From Streptomyces collinus Tu 365 (GTDB taxonomy: Bacteria > Actinomycetota > Actinomycetes > Streptomycetales > Streptomycetaceae): a DNA stretch of 64,000 bases. This document shows positions 27,700-36,568 of the stretch, piece by piece. The notes under the pieces are model-generated. The model did not search any database. It was not told the DNA's origin and was given only the letters and a program-made list of their open reading frames with translations. Within the stretch, counting starts at the first letter, position 1; each line of letters begins with the position of its first letter. The position numbers were made by a program, and so were the translations under genes. Location of the stretch: the NCBI RefSeq assembly GCF_000444875.1, contig NC_021985.1, forward strand, positions 6,964,170 to 7,028,169. Reading direction: 5' to 3'.

Positions 27700-29577
27700 A
27701 TGCCATCCCGTGTCCCGCGCACCCTGCTCGCCGCCGCCCTGTCCACCGTCGCCCTGCTGACCGCAGGCCCGCTGCTGGCCGCCCCCGCCCACGCCGCCCC
27801 GGCCGTCGCCACCTGGGACACCGACCGCGCGGCCGCCGCCTACGCCGTGAACCCGGCCGCCGTCACCGCCTCCGGCAGCGAGAACGCCGGCACCGCCCCC
27901 GGCCTCGCCTTCGACGGCAACGGCTCCACCCGCTGGTCCAGCAACTTCGCCGACGACGCCTGGATCCGCGTCGACCTCGGCAGCACGATCCGCGTCGACC
28001 ACGTCACCCTCGACTGGGAGGCCGCCTACGGCAAGCGCTACGTCCTGGAGATCTCGAAGAACGGCACGGACTGGACCCCGTTCTACACGGAGACCGCCGG
28101 CACCGGAGGCTCCGTCACGGCCCACGCCTACCCCCAGGAGGTCACCGGCCGCTACGTACGCCTGCGCGGCCTGGAACGCGCCACCCCGTGGGGCTACTCC
28201 CTCTTCAACTTCCGGGTCTACGGCGGCGAACCGGCCCCGGCGTCCACGACCCGCACCAACCTCGCCCTGAACCACCCCGCCTACACCAACTTCTACCAGG
28301 ACGCGGGCCACTCGCCGGCGGCCGTCACCGACGGCGGCTGGCCCGCCGACCTGAAGGGGGACACCTCCCGCTGGTCGACGGACTGGAACGCCGACCGCTG
28401 GGTGTCGGTGGACCTGGGCGCGCAGTCGACGATCGACACGGTGGACCTGTACTGGGAGTCGGCGTACGCGGTCGAATACCTCCTGCAGGTGTCGGACGAC
28501 AACCGCACATGGCATACCGTCTACGAACCGTCGGCGACGGACATCGCGGCCCGCCGCGCGAACGTGAAGTCGCCCGGCGACGCGGCCGGCCTGCACGACA
28601 CGGTCAAGCTGCCCTCCCCGGCGACCGGCCGCTACGTCCGCATGCTCGGCAAGGAGCGCCGCTCCTTCTACAACCCGGCCCCGGCCACCGCACAGTTCGG
28701 CTACTCCCTGTACGAGTTCCAGGTCTGGGGCACGGGAGGCAGCGCGGCCGCGGCGTACCCCGCCCTCCCCGCCGATCAGCCGGGCACGTACCGCACCACG
28801 TTCTTCGACGACTTCACCGGAGCGGGCCTCGACCGCTCCAAGTGGCGAGTGGTCCGCACGGGCACCGAGATGGGCCCGGTGAACGGCGAGTCGCAGGCGT
28901 ACGTCGACTCCACGGACAACGTCCGGGTGGCGAACGGTGCGTTGCTGCTCCAGGCCAAGTACTGCAAGGGCTGCACGAAGGCGGGCGGCGGCACCTACGA
29001 CTTCACGTCGGGCCGCATCGACACCAACACCCACTTCGACTTCACGTACGGCCGGGTCAGCGCCCGCATGAAACTCCCCGTGGGCGACGGCTTCTGGCCC
29101 GCCTTCTGGCTGCTCGGCAGCAACGTCGACGACCCGTCCGTCTCCTGGCCGGCCTCCGGCGAGACCGACATCATGGAGAACATCGGCTACGGCGACTGGA
29201 CCAGCACGGCCCTGCACGGCCCCGGCTACTCGGCGGACGGCAACATCGGCGCCCGCCAGACGTACCCCGCCGGCGGCACCGCGGACCAGTGGCACACCTA
29301 CGCGGTCGAATGGACCCCGACGGCGATGCGCTTCTACGTCGACGACCACCTGGTCCAGGAGACCACCCGCAACGTCCTGGAGTCGACCCGCGGCCAGTGG
29401 GTCTACGACCACAACCAGTACGTGATCCTCAACCTGGCCCTGGGCGGCGCGTACCCGGCGGGCTGGAACAAGGTCACCAGCCCCTACTGGGGCCTGCCCC
29501 AGTCGAGCGTGGACAAGATCGCGGGCGGGGGAGTGCGGGCCGAGGTGGACTGGGTGCGGGTGGAGCAGAAGGGCTGA
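27700..29577 (+). CDS. Secreted GH16 beta-glucanase with two discoidin-type (F5/8C) domains
   Basis: Extracellular endo-beta-glucanase of 625 residues. The signal peptide ends near AHAAPA, about residue 33. Two coagulation-factor 5/8 type C/CBM32-like modules follow (about 35-175 and 185-345; WIRVDLGSTIRVDHVTLDWE and WVSVDLGAQSTIDTVDLYWE are equivalent cores). The C-terminal GH16 domain carries the E-x-D-x-x-E motif in GETDIMEN, with Glu488 nucleophile, Asp490 and Glu493. GAGGAGAG precedes the ATG. It probably degrades beta-1,3-glucan outside the cell and feeds the upstream importer and GH1 enzyme. Confidence 0.92.
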   Translation: MPSRVPRTLLAAALSTVALLTAGPLLAAPAHAAPAVATWDTDRAAAAYAVNPAAVTASGSENAGTAPGLAFDGNGSTRWSSNFADDAWIRVDLGSTIRVDHVTLDWEAAYGKRYVLEISKNGTDWTPFYTETAGTGGSVTAHAYPQEVTGRYVRLRGLERATPWGYSLFNFRVYGGEPAPASTTRTNLALNHPAYTNFYQDAGHSPAAVTDGGWPADLKGDTSRWSTDWNADRWVSVDLGAQSTIDTVDLYWESAYAVEYLLQVSDDNRTWHTVYEPSATDIAARRANVKSPGDAAGLHDTVKLPSPATGRYVRMLGKERRSFYNPAPATAQFGYSLYEFQVWGTGGSAAAAYPALPADQPGTYRTTFFDDFTGAGLDRSKWRVVRTGTEMGPVNGESQAYVDSTDNVRVANGALLLQAKYCKGCTKAGGGTYDFTSGRIDTNTHFDFTYGRVSARMKLPVGDGFWPAFWLLGSNVDDPSVSWPASGETDIMENIGYGDWTSTALHGPGYSADGNIGARQTYPAGGTADQWHTYAVEWTPTAMRFYVDDHLVQETTRNVLESTRGQWVYDHNQYVILNLALGGAYPAGWNKVTSPYWGLPQSSVDKIAGGGVRAEVDWVRVEQKG

Positions 29578-29686
29578 CGGGGCCCCGCGGCGCTTCGCGA
29601 AGGGACCGGGCGCCACTGGCGTCCGGTCCTCCGACTGCACCCTGCCTCCGGTGCCGCGAAGGCGGGTAGGCTTGATCACGTCGTCA

Positions 29687-29774
29687 TTGCGGCCCGACGG
29701 GCTTCCGCTCCACTGACGTGGAGTCTCAAGGACATGCCCCCACCCGCACGAGTCATTTCGTGCTGCCTGGGGGA
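29687..29774 (+). promoter_or_regulatory. Structured leader element, copy 1, before PD-(D/E)XK-helicase gene
   Basis: Composed of TTGCGGCCCGACGGGCTTCC (29687-29706, hairpin GCCC-GAC-GGGC), a second hairpin CTCCAC-TGAC-GTGGAG, then GCACGA/TCGTGC (29746-29763) nested inside CCCCCA (29737-29742) / TGGGGG (29768-29773). The last strand contains the ribosome-binding GGGGGA, so folding would hide it. An almost identical element lies before the second helicase gene at 31796-31862. Confidence 0.65.
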
Positions 29775-29779
29775 TTCCC

Positions 29780-31666
29780 TTGCTGTTCCGCGAGTCCGCG
29801 CAAACGATCGCCGAGAGGGCACTCGACAGCTCGCTCTACCTCCACCTCACCGAGCAGTTCGCGCACATGCACGGCTACCGGCCCAGCGCCGCCGAGGTCC
29901 GCTCCTGGGAGCGGAGCATCCCCGCACTCGCCGCCGCACTCAACGACGCCGGTCTCGGCGAAGTCGAGATCATGCTGGAGTACGCCCTCCCGCTGAACAG
30001 CAAACGTGCCGACGCAGTCCTCGCCGGAGTGCATCCCGTCACCGGGGAGCCGTCGTACGTCGTCGTGGAACTGAAGCAGTGGAGTCAGGCGGAGCCGGAC
30101 GAGGACGACCCGGCACTGTGCAGGATCGATGCCTACGCCCATCCCGTCCTCAACCCCGTGGAGCAGGTGCGCCGCTACTGCGAGTACCTCGTCAACTTCA
30201 ATGGAGCCGTGGCCGAACACCCGCACCGGGTCAGTGGCGTGGCGTACCTGCACAATGCCACGGAGTTCGGCGTAGGCGGACTCCGTGCCATCGAACTCGA
30301 CGACCGCGGCCAGATGTTCACGGGGGAGAGGCGCGGCGAGTTCATCAAGCACCTGCGCGCCAAGCTCAGCGACAAGGCCGCCGGCGCTCGTGCGGCTGAT
30401 GAGCTCCAGGCCGGCAAGACGGTTCCGTCGAGGCAGCTGATGGCCGTTGCGGCCCAAGAGGTACGCGAACGCGAGCAGTTCGTGCTCCTCGACGAACAGC
30501 AGGTGGCCTATCGCCTGGTGCTCAATGCGGTACGCAAGGCCAAACAGTCCGACCACAAGGAGATAGTCGTCATCACGGGTGGCCCCGGCACGGGTAAGAG
30601 CGTCATCGCGCTCTCCCTGCTCGGTGAGCTGTACCGGCAGGGCGTCCCGGCACTGCACGCCACTGGCTCCCAGTCCTTCACCAAGACGATGCGGAAGATC
30701 GCCGGCTCCCGCAAGCGCGAGGTGCAGGACCTCTTCAAGTACTTCAACAGCTTCATGACCACAGAGAAGAACGCCCTCGATGTCCTGATCTGCGATGAGG
30801 CCCACCGCATCCGCGAGACCTCCGCCAACCGCTTCACCTCGGCCGCTCACCGCACCGGTAGGCGGCAGATCGACGAACTGATCGACGTCGCCCGCGTCCC
30901 CGTCTTTCTTCTCGACGAACACCAGGTGGTGCGCCCCGGCGAGATGGGCACGGTGGAGGACATCAAGGCGGCAGCCGCCGCGAAAGGCCTCCAATGCCGT
31001 GTCGTGCCACTGGAGAGTCAGTTCCGCTGCGGCGGCAGTGACGCGTACCTGCGCTGGGTGGTTCGCCTCCTCGGACTCCAGCCTGGCGGTCCGGTCGTCT
31101 GGGAGCCCGACGACCGGATGCAGTTGCTGGTCGCCGACAGTCCCGGAGAACTGGAGGCATTCCTCGAGAGCCGCCGGGCCCAGGGCTACGGCGCCCGTAT
31201 GTCCGCGGGATACTGCTGGCGCTGGTCCCCGGAACCCAGGCCCGGCGCTCCGCTCCCCGCCGATGTCGTCATCGGTGAGTGGGCCAGGCCATGGAACCTC
31301 CGCGGCGACCGTTCCGTCGCCGGTGCGCCGCCGTCCGCCCTTTGGGCCACCGACCCGGCCGGCTTCGGGCAGGTCGGTTGCGTCTACACCGCCCAGGGCT
31401 TCGAGTACGACTGGTCCGGCGTGATCATCGGCCCCGATCTGGTGTGGCGCGGGGACCGTTGGATCACGGACCGCACGCAGTCCAAGGACCCGGTCTTCAA
31501 GAAGTCGACGTCCGACGCCGACGTCGACCGCCTGATCCGCAACACGTACAAGGTGTTGCTGACCCGCGGCATGATCGGCACGATCGTGTACTCGACGGAC
31601 CCGGAGACGCGGGAGAAGCTGAGGGAGCTGACGGGTGGAGTCGTGCGAGAGCTGACAACGGCCTGA
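29780..31666 (+). CDS. PD-(D/E)XK nuclease-helicase fusion (DUF2075 / Schlafen group 3-like)
   Basis: A 628-residue protein from a TTG at 29780, with GGGGGA five bases upstream. The N-terminal domain has a restriction-endonuclease-like core: Asp78 in KRADAVLAG and Glu97-x-Lys99 in VVVELKQW. After about residue 230 comes a P-loop helicase-like ATPase of the DUF2075 type: Walker A GGPGTGKS with Lys273, Walker B LICDEAH with Asp339-Glu340, then FLLDEHQVV, LESQFRCGG and VYTAQGFEYDW for later SF1 motifs. It is probably a nucleic-acid enzyme in stress or phage defence, by analogy. All motifs are intact, unlike its partner downstream. Confidence 0.85.
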   Translation: MLFRESAQTIAERALDSSLYLHLTEQFAHMHGYRPSAAEVRSWERSIPALAAALNDAGLGEVEIMLEYALPLNSKRADAVLAGVHPVTGEPSYVVVELKQWSQAEPDEDDPALCRIDAYAHPVLNPVEQVRRYCEYLVNFNGAVAEHPHRVSGVAYLHNATEFGVGGLRAIELDDRGQMFTGERRGEFIKHLRAKLSDKAAGARAADELQAGKTVPSRQLMAVAAQEVREREQFVLLDEQQVAYRLVLNAVRKAKQSDHKEIVVITGGPGTGKSVIALSLLGELYRQGVPALHATGSQSFTKTMRKIAGSRKREVQDLFKYFNSFMTTEKNALDVLICDEAHRIRETSANRFTSAAHRTGRRQIDELIDVARVPVFLLDEHQVVRPGEMGTVEDIKAAAAAKGLQCRVVPLESQFRCGGSDAYLRWVVRLLGLQPGGPVVWEPDDRMQLLVADSPGELEAFLESRRAQGYGARMSAGYCWRWSPEPRPGAPLPADVVIGEWARPWNLRGDRSVAGAPPSALWATDPAGFGQVGCVYTAQGFEYDWSGVIIGPDLVWRGDRWITDRTQSKDPVFKKSTSDADVDRLIRNTYKVLLTRGMIGTIVYSTDPETREKLRELTGGVVRELTTA

Positions 31667-31795
31667 CCGTGCCTCACAACACACGGCCGGACCATCCCAC
31701 TGGCCGCATCCGGCCACACCTTGTCCCTCAGCAGGCCGAAAGTCGTTCGGTATTTCCGGTCCGGTCCGCTGCCTGTCTAAGATCCCCGATACCGG

Positions 31796-31862
31796 TTGCG
31801 GCCCGACGGGCTTCCTGCATGGACACGCCCCCACCCGCACGAGTCACTCGTGCTCTGGGGGA
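31796..31862 (+). promoter_or_regulatory. Structured leader element, copy 2, before the truncated helicase gene
   Basis: It repeats the 20-base block TTGCGGCCCGACGGGCTTCC exactly (31796-31815). It then has a shorter variable part, then GCACGAGT/ACTCGTGC (31837-31853) nested in CCCCCA (31828-31833) / TGGGGG (31856-31861), again ending on the ribosome-binding GGGGGA. The variable segment is 18 bases shorter than in copy 1, while pairing in the flanking stems is kept. Confidence 0.65.
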
Positions 31863-31870
31863 TCCTCCTC

Positions 31871-33055
31871 GTGTCCATGCTCCTGCTGCGACTAGCGGCA
31901 CGGGACCTGCTAGCTCTGAACGCACGGCGCCGTCTGGTGCCCCACCTCGCGGCCCGCTGGGTGCACTTCCAGCGAGGCGATTCCTCTGACGGCGAGCGTT
32001 CAGCGTGGGCGCGCAGTCTCGTCTCGCTGGCGGAAGACCTGGTCGCTGCCGAACGCGGCAACGTCGAGATGCTCGTCGAGTGTTCGCCCACCGTGCACGC
32101 CTCAGAAGAGGCAGCGAAGACGCAGGGCCAGATTGATGTGGTCCTCGTAGGAAGGCATCCTGGGAAAGGCACCCTCTCCGTGCAGCTCGTCGAGCTGAAG
32201 CAATGGTCGTCGGTGACGAGGGTGGAGGCTGCCACGGCCGATCTCGTATACGTACCGGGCATCGAGGATCCCGTCACCCATCCTGCCCTTCAACTCGGTG
32301 AGTACTACGAACTGTTCACCGGACCCAGCGGCCCGCTGAACGGATTGCATTTCGAATGCGGCGGTTTCACCTACCTGCACAACGCCACGGATGAATCCGT
32401 CCGTCCGCTGCTCGGTGTCGACGCACCCACAGGGCCTTACGCCCGTACGTACACGAGCGACACCCGGGCCAGGCTCCTCAAGGATCTGCAGCGTCACTTC
32501 ACCAGAGAGGAGGACTACTCCGCGGCCGAGTACATCCTGCACCGGATGAACCTCCGTAACACGCCGCTGCTCGACGCCATGGTCAAGTCGAATGGTGAGG
32601 ACATGGTTTTCACCCTGAGAGGCCGGCAGAAAGAGGTCGCCGACGACGTGCTCGAGGCTTCGGAACTCATTCTCGACGCCCCGGATCGGGAGGCGCCCGT
32701 TCCCCGTCCGCAGCGTGCCGTCTTCCTCGTCACCGGGGGAGCAGGTACCGGGAAGAGCGCCATCGGGCTTCAGCTACGAGCCGATCTCGAAGCCGCCGGT
32801 CGAACGGTGAAGTGCGCGAGTGGATCGCGGGCCTTCAACGCCGCGATCAAGGAGAACGTCGGATACACCGCATCCGAGTTCCGGGAGCGTTTCGCGTATT
32901 TCAGCAGTTTCGTGGACAGGCCGGAGCCACCGCTGGACGTATTGATCTGCGACGAGGCGCACCGGCTACGGGACATGTCCAAGAACTGGCGTCTCCCCGA
33001 GGAGAAGCAGGGCACCAAGCCGCAGGTGGACGAACTCATTGAGGCGTCCAGGTAG
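31871..33055 (+). pseudogene. Truncated second PD-(D/E)XK-helicase gene
   Basis: Paralogue of the upstream helicase, 394 residues from GTG 31871 (ATG 31877 also possible). The nuclease core is kept (Asp89 in GQIDVVLVG, Glu108-x-Lys110 in QLVELKQW), as are Walker A GGAGTGKS (Lys295) and Walker B LICDEAH (Asp361). The frame stops at 33055 just where the partner continues VARVPVFLLDEH, so motifs III-VI are missing. The stop arises at a junction with a DUF397-type coding relic. The ATPase should be dead; a nuclease-plus-P-loop protein could still be made. Confidence 0.8.
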
Positions 33056-33165
33056 CCGCCGCCTCCGCCAGGGTCCACGCCCGCGACTCGAAGGACACGA
33101 CCCGCGCCCCGTTGGCCGTGGACCCCACGATCTGGACCGAGTTCGTCGCCTTCGCGGCACTCTGA
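33052..33165 (+). pseudogene. C-terminal relic of a DUF397 protein
   Basis: Shifted by one frame against the truncated helicase, 37 codons read through ARVHARDSKDTTRAPLA and DPTIWTEFVAFAAL to TGA at 33163. This matches the typical C-terminal half of streptomycete DUF397 proteins (RDSKDPxGPxLxFxPxxWxxF). It lacks its own start and N-terminus. A strong hairpin follows directly, as expected for the natural end of such a gene. DUF397 genes commonly accompany XRE regulators, but none is here. Confidence 0.6.
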
Positions 33166-33171
33166 ACAGAC

Positions 33172-33212
33172 GCGGGGCCCTCGGCAAGCGCACCGCTTGC
33201 CGAGGGCCCCGC
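33172..33212 (+). terminator. 19-bp perfect hairpin terminator
   Basis: Arms 33172-33190 and 33194-33212 (GCGGGGCCCTCGGCAAGCG and its exact complement) form a perfect stem with loop CAC, six bases after the DUF397 relic stop. There is no T-run. The sequence from here to 33339 shows no recognisable feature. Confidence 0.85.
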
Positions 33213-33339
33213 GTACGTCGGCTCGCGCAACACCTTCAGTAACCCAGGCGCCGTGCTCGCCGGATGCCCGCGCAGGCCAGTGCGGTGCGGCCGTCAACGT
33301 CCGCCTCGGGCCCGGTGCCGTGTTCGGCTGACACCGAGG

Positions 33340-33849
33340 TCAGAACGCCTTCAGATAGACCCTGGCGTGACCGGCCTTGAGTGTCTGGACGTAGATGTCG
33401 ATCCACTGCACCTTCTTGCGGCGATCGTCCTTCACGCACGGGGGGCAGACACCGGCCGAGCGGGCTCCCTTCAGCGTTTGCGGCTCGGCAAGCCCCAGGT
33501 GCCGGAACAGCTGGCCATCCGGGGCGAAGTCGACTTTCTTCACTTTCAGCGGCTCTTCGGGGCGAAGGTCCGCCGCGATGCCTTCGGCGTTCTTCTCGCT
33601 GGTGACGAACGAGAGGAGGTAGATGTCCTCCTGGGGGTTGATCTGCACGGCTCCCTTGACCTCGGTCGCACCCTTGGGTGCCGTCACGTGCATGAACGCC
33701 GACGCCTCGGGCGCGCCGGCGTTCTCGTCCCACCGCGAGGTGCGACCGTCGGTCACATGGCGCTCGTCCGTGTCCGGGCTGGAGCAGGCGGAAAGCAGGA
33801 AAGTGGCTGCCACTGCCGCGACGAGGAGGGCACCTCGTTTGGTCGTCAC
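33340..33849 (-). CDS. Lipoprotein of unknown function
   Basis: A 169-residue predicted lipoprotein: signal segment TTKRGALLVAAVAATFLLSAC with lipobox LSAC (Cys22), then a Ser/Asp-rich linker. The mature part has no recognised domain (HVTAPKGATEVKGAVQINPQEDIYLLSFVTSEKN). One CPPC pair near residue 135 might be redox-active or structural. Its start overlaps the stop of the upstream WXG-like gene (ATGA), so the two are co-translated in a three-gene minus-strand operon. Possibly an immunity or surface component; unproven. Confidence 0.8.
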   Translation of the reverse strand: MTTKRGALLVAAVAATFLLSACSSPDTDERHVTDGRTSRWDENAGAPEASAFMHVTAPKGATEVKGAVQINPQEDIYLLSFVTSEKNAEGIAADLRPEEPLKVKKVDFAPDGQLFRHLGLAEPQTLKGARSAGVCPPCVKDDRRKKVQWIDIYVQTLKAGHARVYLKAF

Positions 33850-35009
33850 CGGTTCTCCTCGTCACCGCGTGAGACGTCGCCGCGGGTTCCTTCTCGTCCT
33901 TGGTCCGGCGGGCTCACTGTCGGTTTGGCATCGCTGTTCAGGTCGTAGGTGTACGTGGAGCTACTGCCTCGCATGTCGAACTCCTGAGCGAGTCCGGTCT
34001 TGTGCAACCGTCCCATGTTCTGGGCGATGTGAACCGAGACGTCGTCGCGAAATCCGGGATCATCCTTGAGGATGCGGTCGATGTCCAGGTCCAGCGGCTC
34101 ACCCGTTGCACTCAGGTAATGCTCCATGTTGCGTGACGCCGCGTTCTCGCCGCTGACGTCGCCGCCGGCCGCGATGGCCTGCGCGCGGGCCAGGTACCAC
34201 AGATCCTTGGCCGTGGGCTTCTCGGTGTCGAAGGCTCCGGACCCCGCGTCAGCAGCATGCCAGTGGTACAGCGGGCTCATGATCCCCGCCTTCCGCAACT
34301 CGTCGCCGTTCTCCTGAAGCAGGATGCCGCGCGTGACCGGATCGAGGCCGCGCCACCACTCGGCGACCGCCTTCTTGCCCTTGGGGACGTGCTGCGCTTT
34401 CGCCCTCTCCGCAAGCGACGGGTACGGGTCGGGCCCCGCTTCCCGGTTGAAACCGCCGATCGTGCCGTCCAAGGGGTCGCTGTCCTGCATCACGGAGGCG
34501 AGAGCGAGTTCGAACCCCTCGTCCGCGTCGTTCAGGGCCGCCACCGCCGAATCCAGATGCGCGGCCCATCCGGCAGCAGCCTTGCGGGAGCTCTCCTGGT
34601 AGTCGCGATCGTGCACGTAGGCCATGTACTCGCTGTGATCCAGCTTGGACGTGTCGAAGGCGACGGCGCCTTGCTCGGACACCTTCATGCCGGCCTTCAC
34701 CGCGTCCTCTCCGACGTACTCGATCTTCTTGCGAAGACGGCTGAATTCAGCGTGCGCGTCCCGGAGTAGTTCGGCGACGGCCTTCGCCTCGCTCTGCGCT
34801 CCCTGGTACTCCTTCCACGTCACGTCGAAGCGTGCGGAGCCGGCGCTTGCACTCAGACCCACCCACATGTCGCCGATGGAAATTCCATGCACTTCCTGAT
34901 GGTAGGTTCGCGCGAGCTTGTCGAAGTCCTTGGCCATGGCGGCCCAGTCGTCGGCAGCCGTGGTGAGCTTCGACAGGTCGGTGCCCATGATCTCGTAGTA
35001 CGTCACCAT
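33846..35009 (-). CDS. Large WXG100/ESX-like protein
   Basis: A 387-residue helical protein beginning MVTYYEIMGTDLSKLTTAADDWAAMAKDFDKL. The N-terminal ~100 residues look like a WXG100 hairpin, with WVGLSA at the turn and amphipathic helices on both sides. The rest (DPLDGTIGGFNREAGPDPYPSLAERAK; EWWRGLDPVTRGILLQENGDELRKAGI) matches streptomycete proteins usually paired with a small partner, as here. CAGGAG precedes ATG 35009; the frame open to 35198 is not used. It is probably a type VII-secreted substrate, but no ESX machinery is in the window. Confidence 0.8.
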   Translation of the reverse strand: MVTYYEIMGTDLSKLTTAADDWAAMAKDFDKLARTYHQEVHGISIGDMWVGLSASAGSARFDVTWKEYQGAQSEAKAVAELLRDAHAEFSRLRKKIEYVGEDAVKAGMKVSEQGAVAFDTSKLDHSEYMAYVHDRDYQESSRKAAAGWAAHLDSAVAALNDADEGFELALASVMQDSDPLDGTIGGFNREAGPDPYPSLAERAKAQHVPKGKKAVAEWWRGLDPVTRGILLQENGDELRKAGIMSPLYHWHAADAGSGAFDTEKPTAKDLWYLARAQAIAAGGDVSGENAASRNMEHYLSATGEPLDLDIDRILKDDPGFRDDVSVHIAQNMGRLHKTGLAQEFDMRGSSSTYTYDLNSDAKPTVSPPDQGREGTRGDVSRGDEENR

Positions 35010-35056
35010 GACTGAACTCCTGTTACGGCGCCCGCGGTTCGGTCGGACCTGTGCGA

Positions 35057-35473
35057 TCAGAACGAGTCGAGCGCGGAGGACTTGCGGATGCCCAGCTCGA
35101 TGCCGGTGTCCGTGTTCCGCAGCAGCGTGTTCGTGGCGCGCAACGCGGCCTTCTCCGAGCCGAGGCGGTTCATCAGCGTCGTGAGCTGTTCGCTCCACGT
35201 CTTACGCGCGGTCTTCAGAGCAGGTCCGGTGAGCCACCCCTCAAACTCCCGTGCGGCTGCCCCCGTGCTCTCACGCGCCTGGGTGCCGTCCCTGTGGGTG
35301 TCGGGCTCCAGGTGCCTCTCGATCGCCTCGGCTGCCTTCTTCTTCTCCGCGGGGCTCGAAGCGAGATCCTTGCCGCCGGACGGCGAGCCTCCACCGCCAT
35401 CGAGCGGGGCCGCATGGTTCAGGCGCATCCGGGTCGGCGCCGCACCGCCCGGTGATATGTCGTCTACGGTCAT
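35057..35473 (-). CDS. Small WXG100-like partner protein
   Basis: A 138-residue protein with a disordered Gly/Ser/Pro N-terminus (RLNHAAPLDGGGGSPSGG). A helical C-terminus has FEGWLTGPALKTARKTWSEQLTTLMNRLGSEKAALR, where W-L-T-G/W-S-E stands in for WXG. It is first in the operon with the larger WXG-like protein and the lipoprotein. Heterodimer formation with the next gene product is the family expectation. The 190 bp to the divergent gene at 35664 contain the promoter region (ACTTTATGTGAGG). Confidence 0.75.
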   Translation of the reverse strand: MTVDDISPGGAAPTRMRLNHAAPLDGGGGSPSGGKDLASSPAEKKKAAEAIERHLEPDTHRDGTQARESTGAAAREFEGWLTGPALKTARKTWSEQLTTLMNRLGSEKAALRATNTLLRNTDTGIELGIRKSSALDSF

Positions 35474-35663
35474 GATCTCTCCCCCGAGTGTGATCAGATG
35501 CCCGCAACTTTATGTGAGGCACAGTTAGCAAAGTGCTGGTGAGCCGGAAACCGGCCTCGCTGACGCGGTACGGACCGTGTCGGCGAAGGCGTACCTGACC
35601 CTGGACGGCACGCGAACCCTGGGGTCTCCTCCGTGATCTGCGGAGCTACTGTAAGTTCCTGCC

Positions 35664-36539
35664 ATGAAGCAGGGTAAAGAGGTCGAGAATCCCGAGTCGC
35701 GCTTCTTCGCGGTGCTGCTGGCGGCGGCCAAGCTCCCCGGTGTGCGTATCCACCGTGAGGCGTACCTGCGGACGGCGCTGGCGCGCCACTGCACCGAGGA
35801 TGAGATCCGCAGAGCGATCGAAGAGACCCCCGCGGCGGCGGGTATCACCGTCGACGTTCTGGAGAAAGCGGCCAATGATTCGATCCGCTACGAGACCGCC
35901 AAAGTCAGCGCTCTCTCCGCCGCGGCCGGGATACCCGGCATCCTCGCCCTTCCCGCCACGGTGCCCGCCGACTTGGCACAGTACGTCGGCCACATGCTGC
36001 GCATCGCGCAGAAGCTCGCCTATCTCTACAGCTGGCCCGAACTGTTCTCCGACGAGGGCGATGACGTCGATGACGCGACCGTGGGGGTGCTCACGCTGTT
36101 CTTCGGCGTGATGTTCGGCACCCAGTCGGCGAACGCCGCTGTGGGGAAGGTCGCGGGGATGATGTCGGAACAGGTCGCCAAGAAGCTGCCTCAGAAGGCG
36201 CTCACCAAGGGCGTCGTCTATCCCATAGTGAAGAAGGTCGCGGCCTACATCGGCGTCAAGATGACGAAGGAGTCGTTCGCGAAGGCCGTCTCGAAGGCCA
36301 TCCCCCTCGTAGGGGCTGCTGTCTCCGGCGGGCTCACCTTCGCTACCTACCTCCCGATGGCCAAGAGGCTCAAGAAGCACCTCGCCGGCCTGCCGCTGGC
36401 GGACCCGTCGCACCGAGTGATGGAGGGGGAAGTCGTGGACGGTGAAGTCGTCGAAGAGCACGAATCCTTCGTCCCGGCACAGGCTGAACCGCACGGCGCG
36501 GACTCCGCTGCCGTCAAGCTGGAGGAACCCAGGTCCTGA
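35664..36539 (+). CDS. Membrane-associated protein, EcsC-like
   Basis: A 291-residue protein of unknown function. Ala/Gly-rich hydrophobic stretches (VSALSAAAGIPGILALPATVPADLAQYVGH near 82-112; VGVLTLFFGVMFG near 145; IPLVGAAVSGGLTFATYLPMA near 215-235) and the overall pattern resemble the EcsC family. The acidic tail (VMEGEVVDGEVVEEHE) is soluble. It is divergent from the WXG operon and lies within the accessory island, so an immunity or membrane-stress role is conceivable. The family call is tentative. Confidence 0.65.
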   Translation: MKQGKEVENPESRFFAVLLAAAKLPGVRIHREAYLRTALARHCTEDEIRRAIEETPAAAGITVDVLEKAANDSIRYETAKVSALSAAAGIPGILALPATVPADLAQYVGHMLRIAQKLAYLYSWPELFSDEGDDVDDATVGVLTLFFGVMFGTQSANAAVGKVAGMMSEQVAKKLPQKALTKGVVYPIVKKVAAYIGVKMTKESFAKAVSKAIPLVGAAVSGGLTFATYLPMAKRLKKHLAGLPLADPSHRVMEGEVVDGEVVEEHESFVPAQAEPHGADSAAVKLEEPRS

Positions 36540-36568
36540 CCCCGCGACTGGCCTCCTGGCTGCCGAAG

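Noticed and set aside
29753..31840. Minus-strand 695-codon frame opposite the first helicase
   Set aside because: No motifs, and it is fully explained as antisense of a gene with intact nuclease and ATPase motifs.
33236..33865. Minus-strand 209-codon frame over the lipoprotein gene
   Set aside because: Low-complexity Arg/Gly product in a shifted frame. The lipoprotein frame has a proper signal peptide and lipobox.
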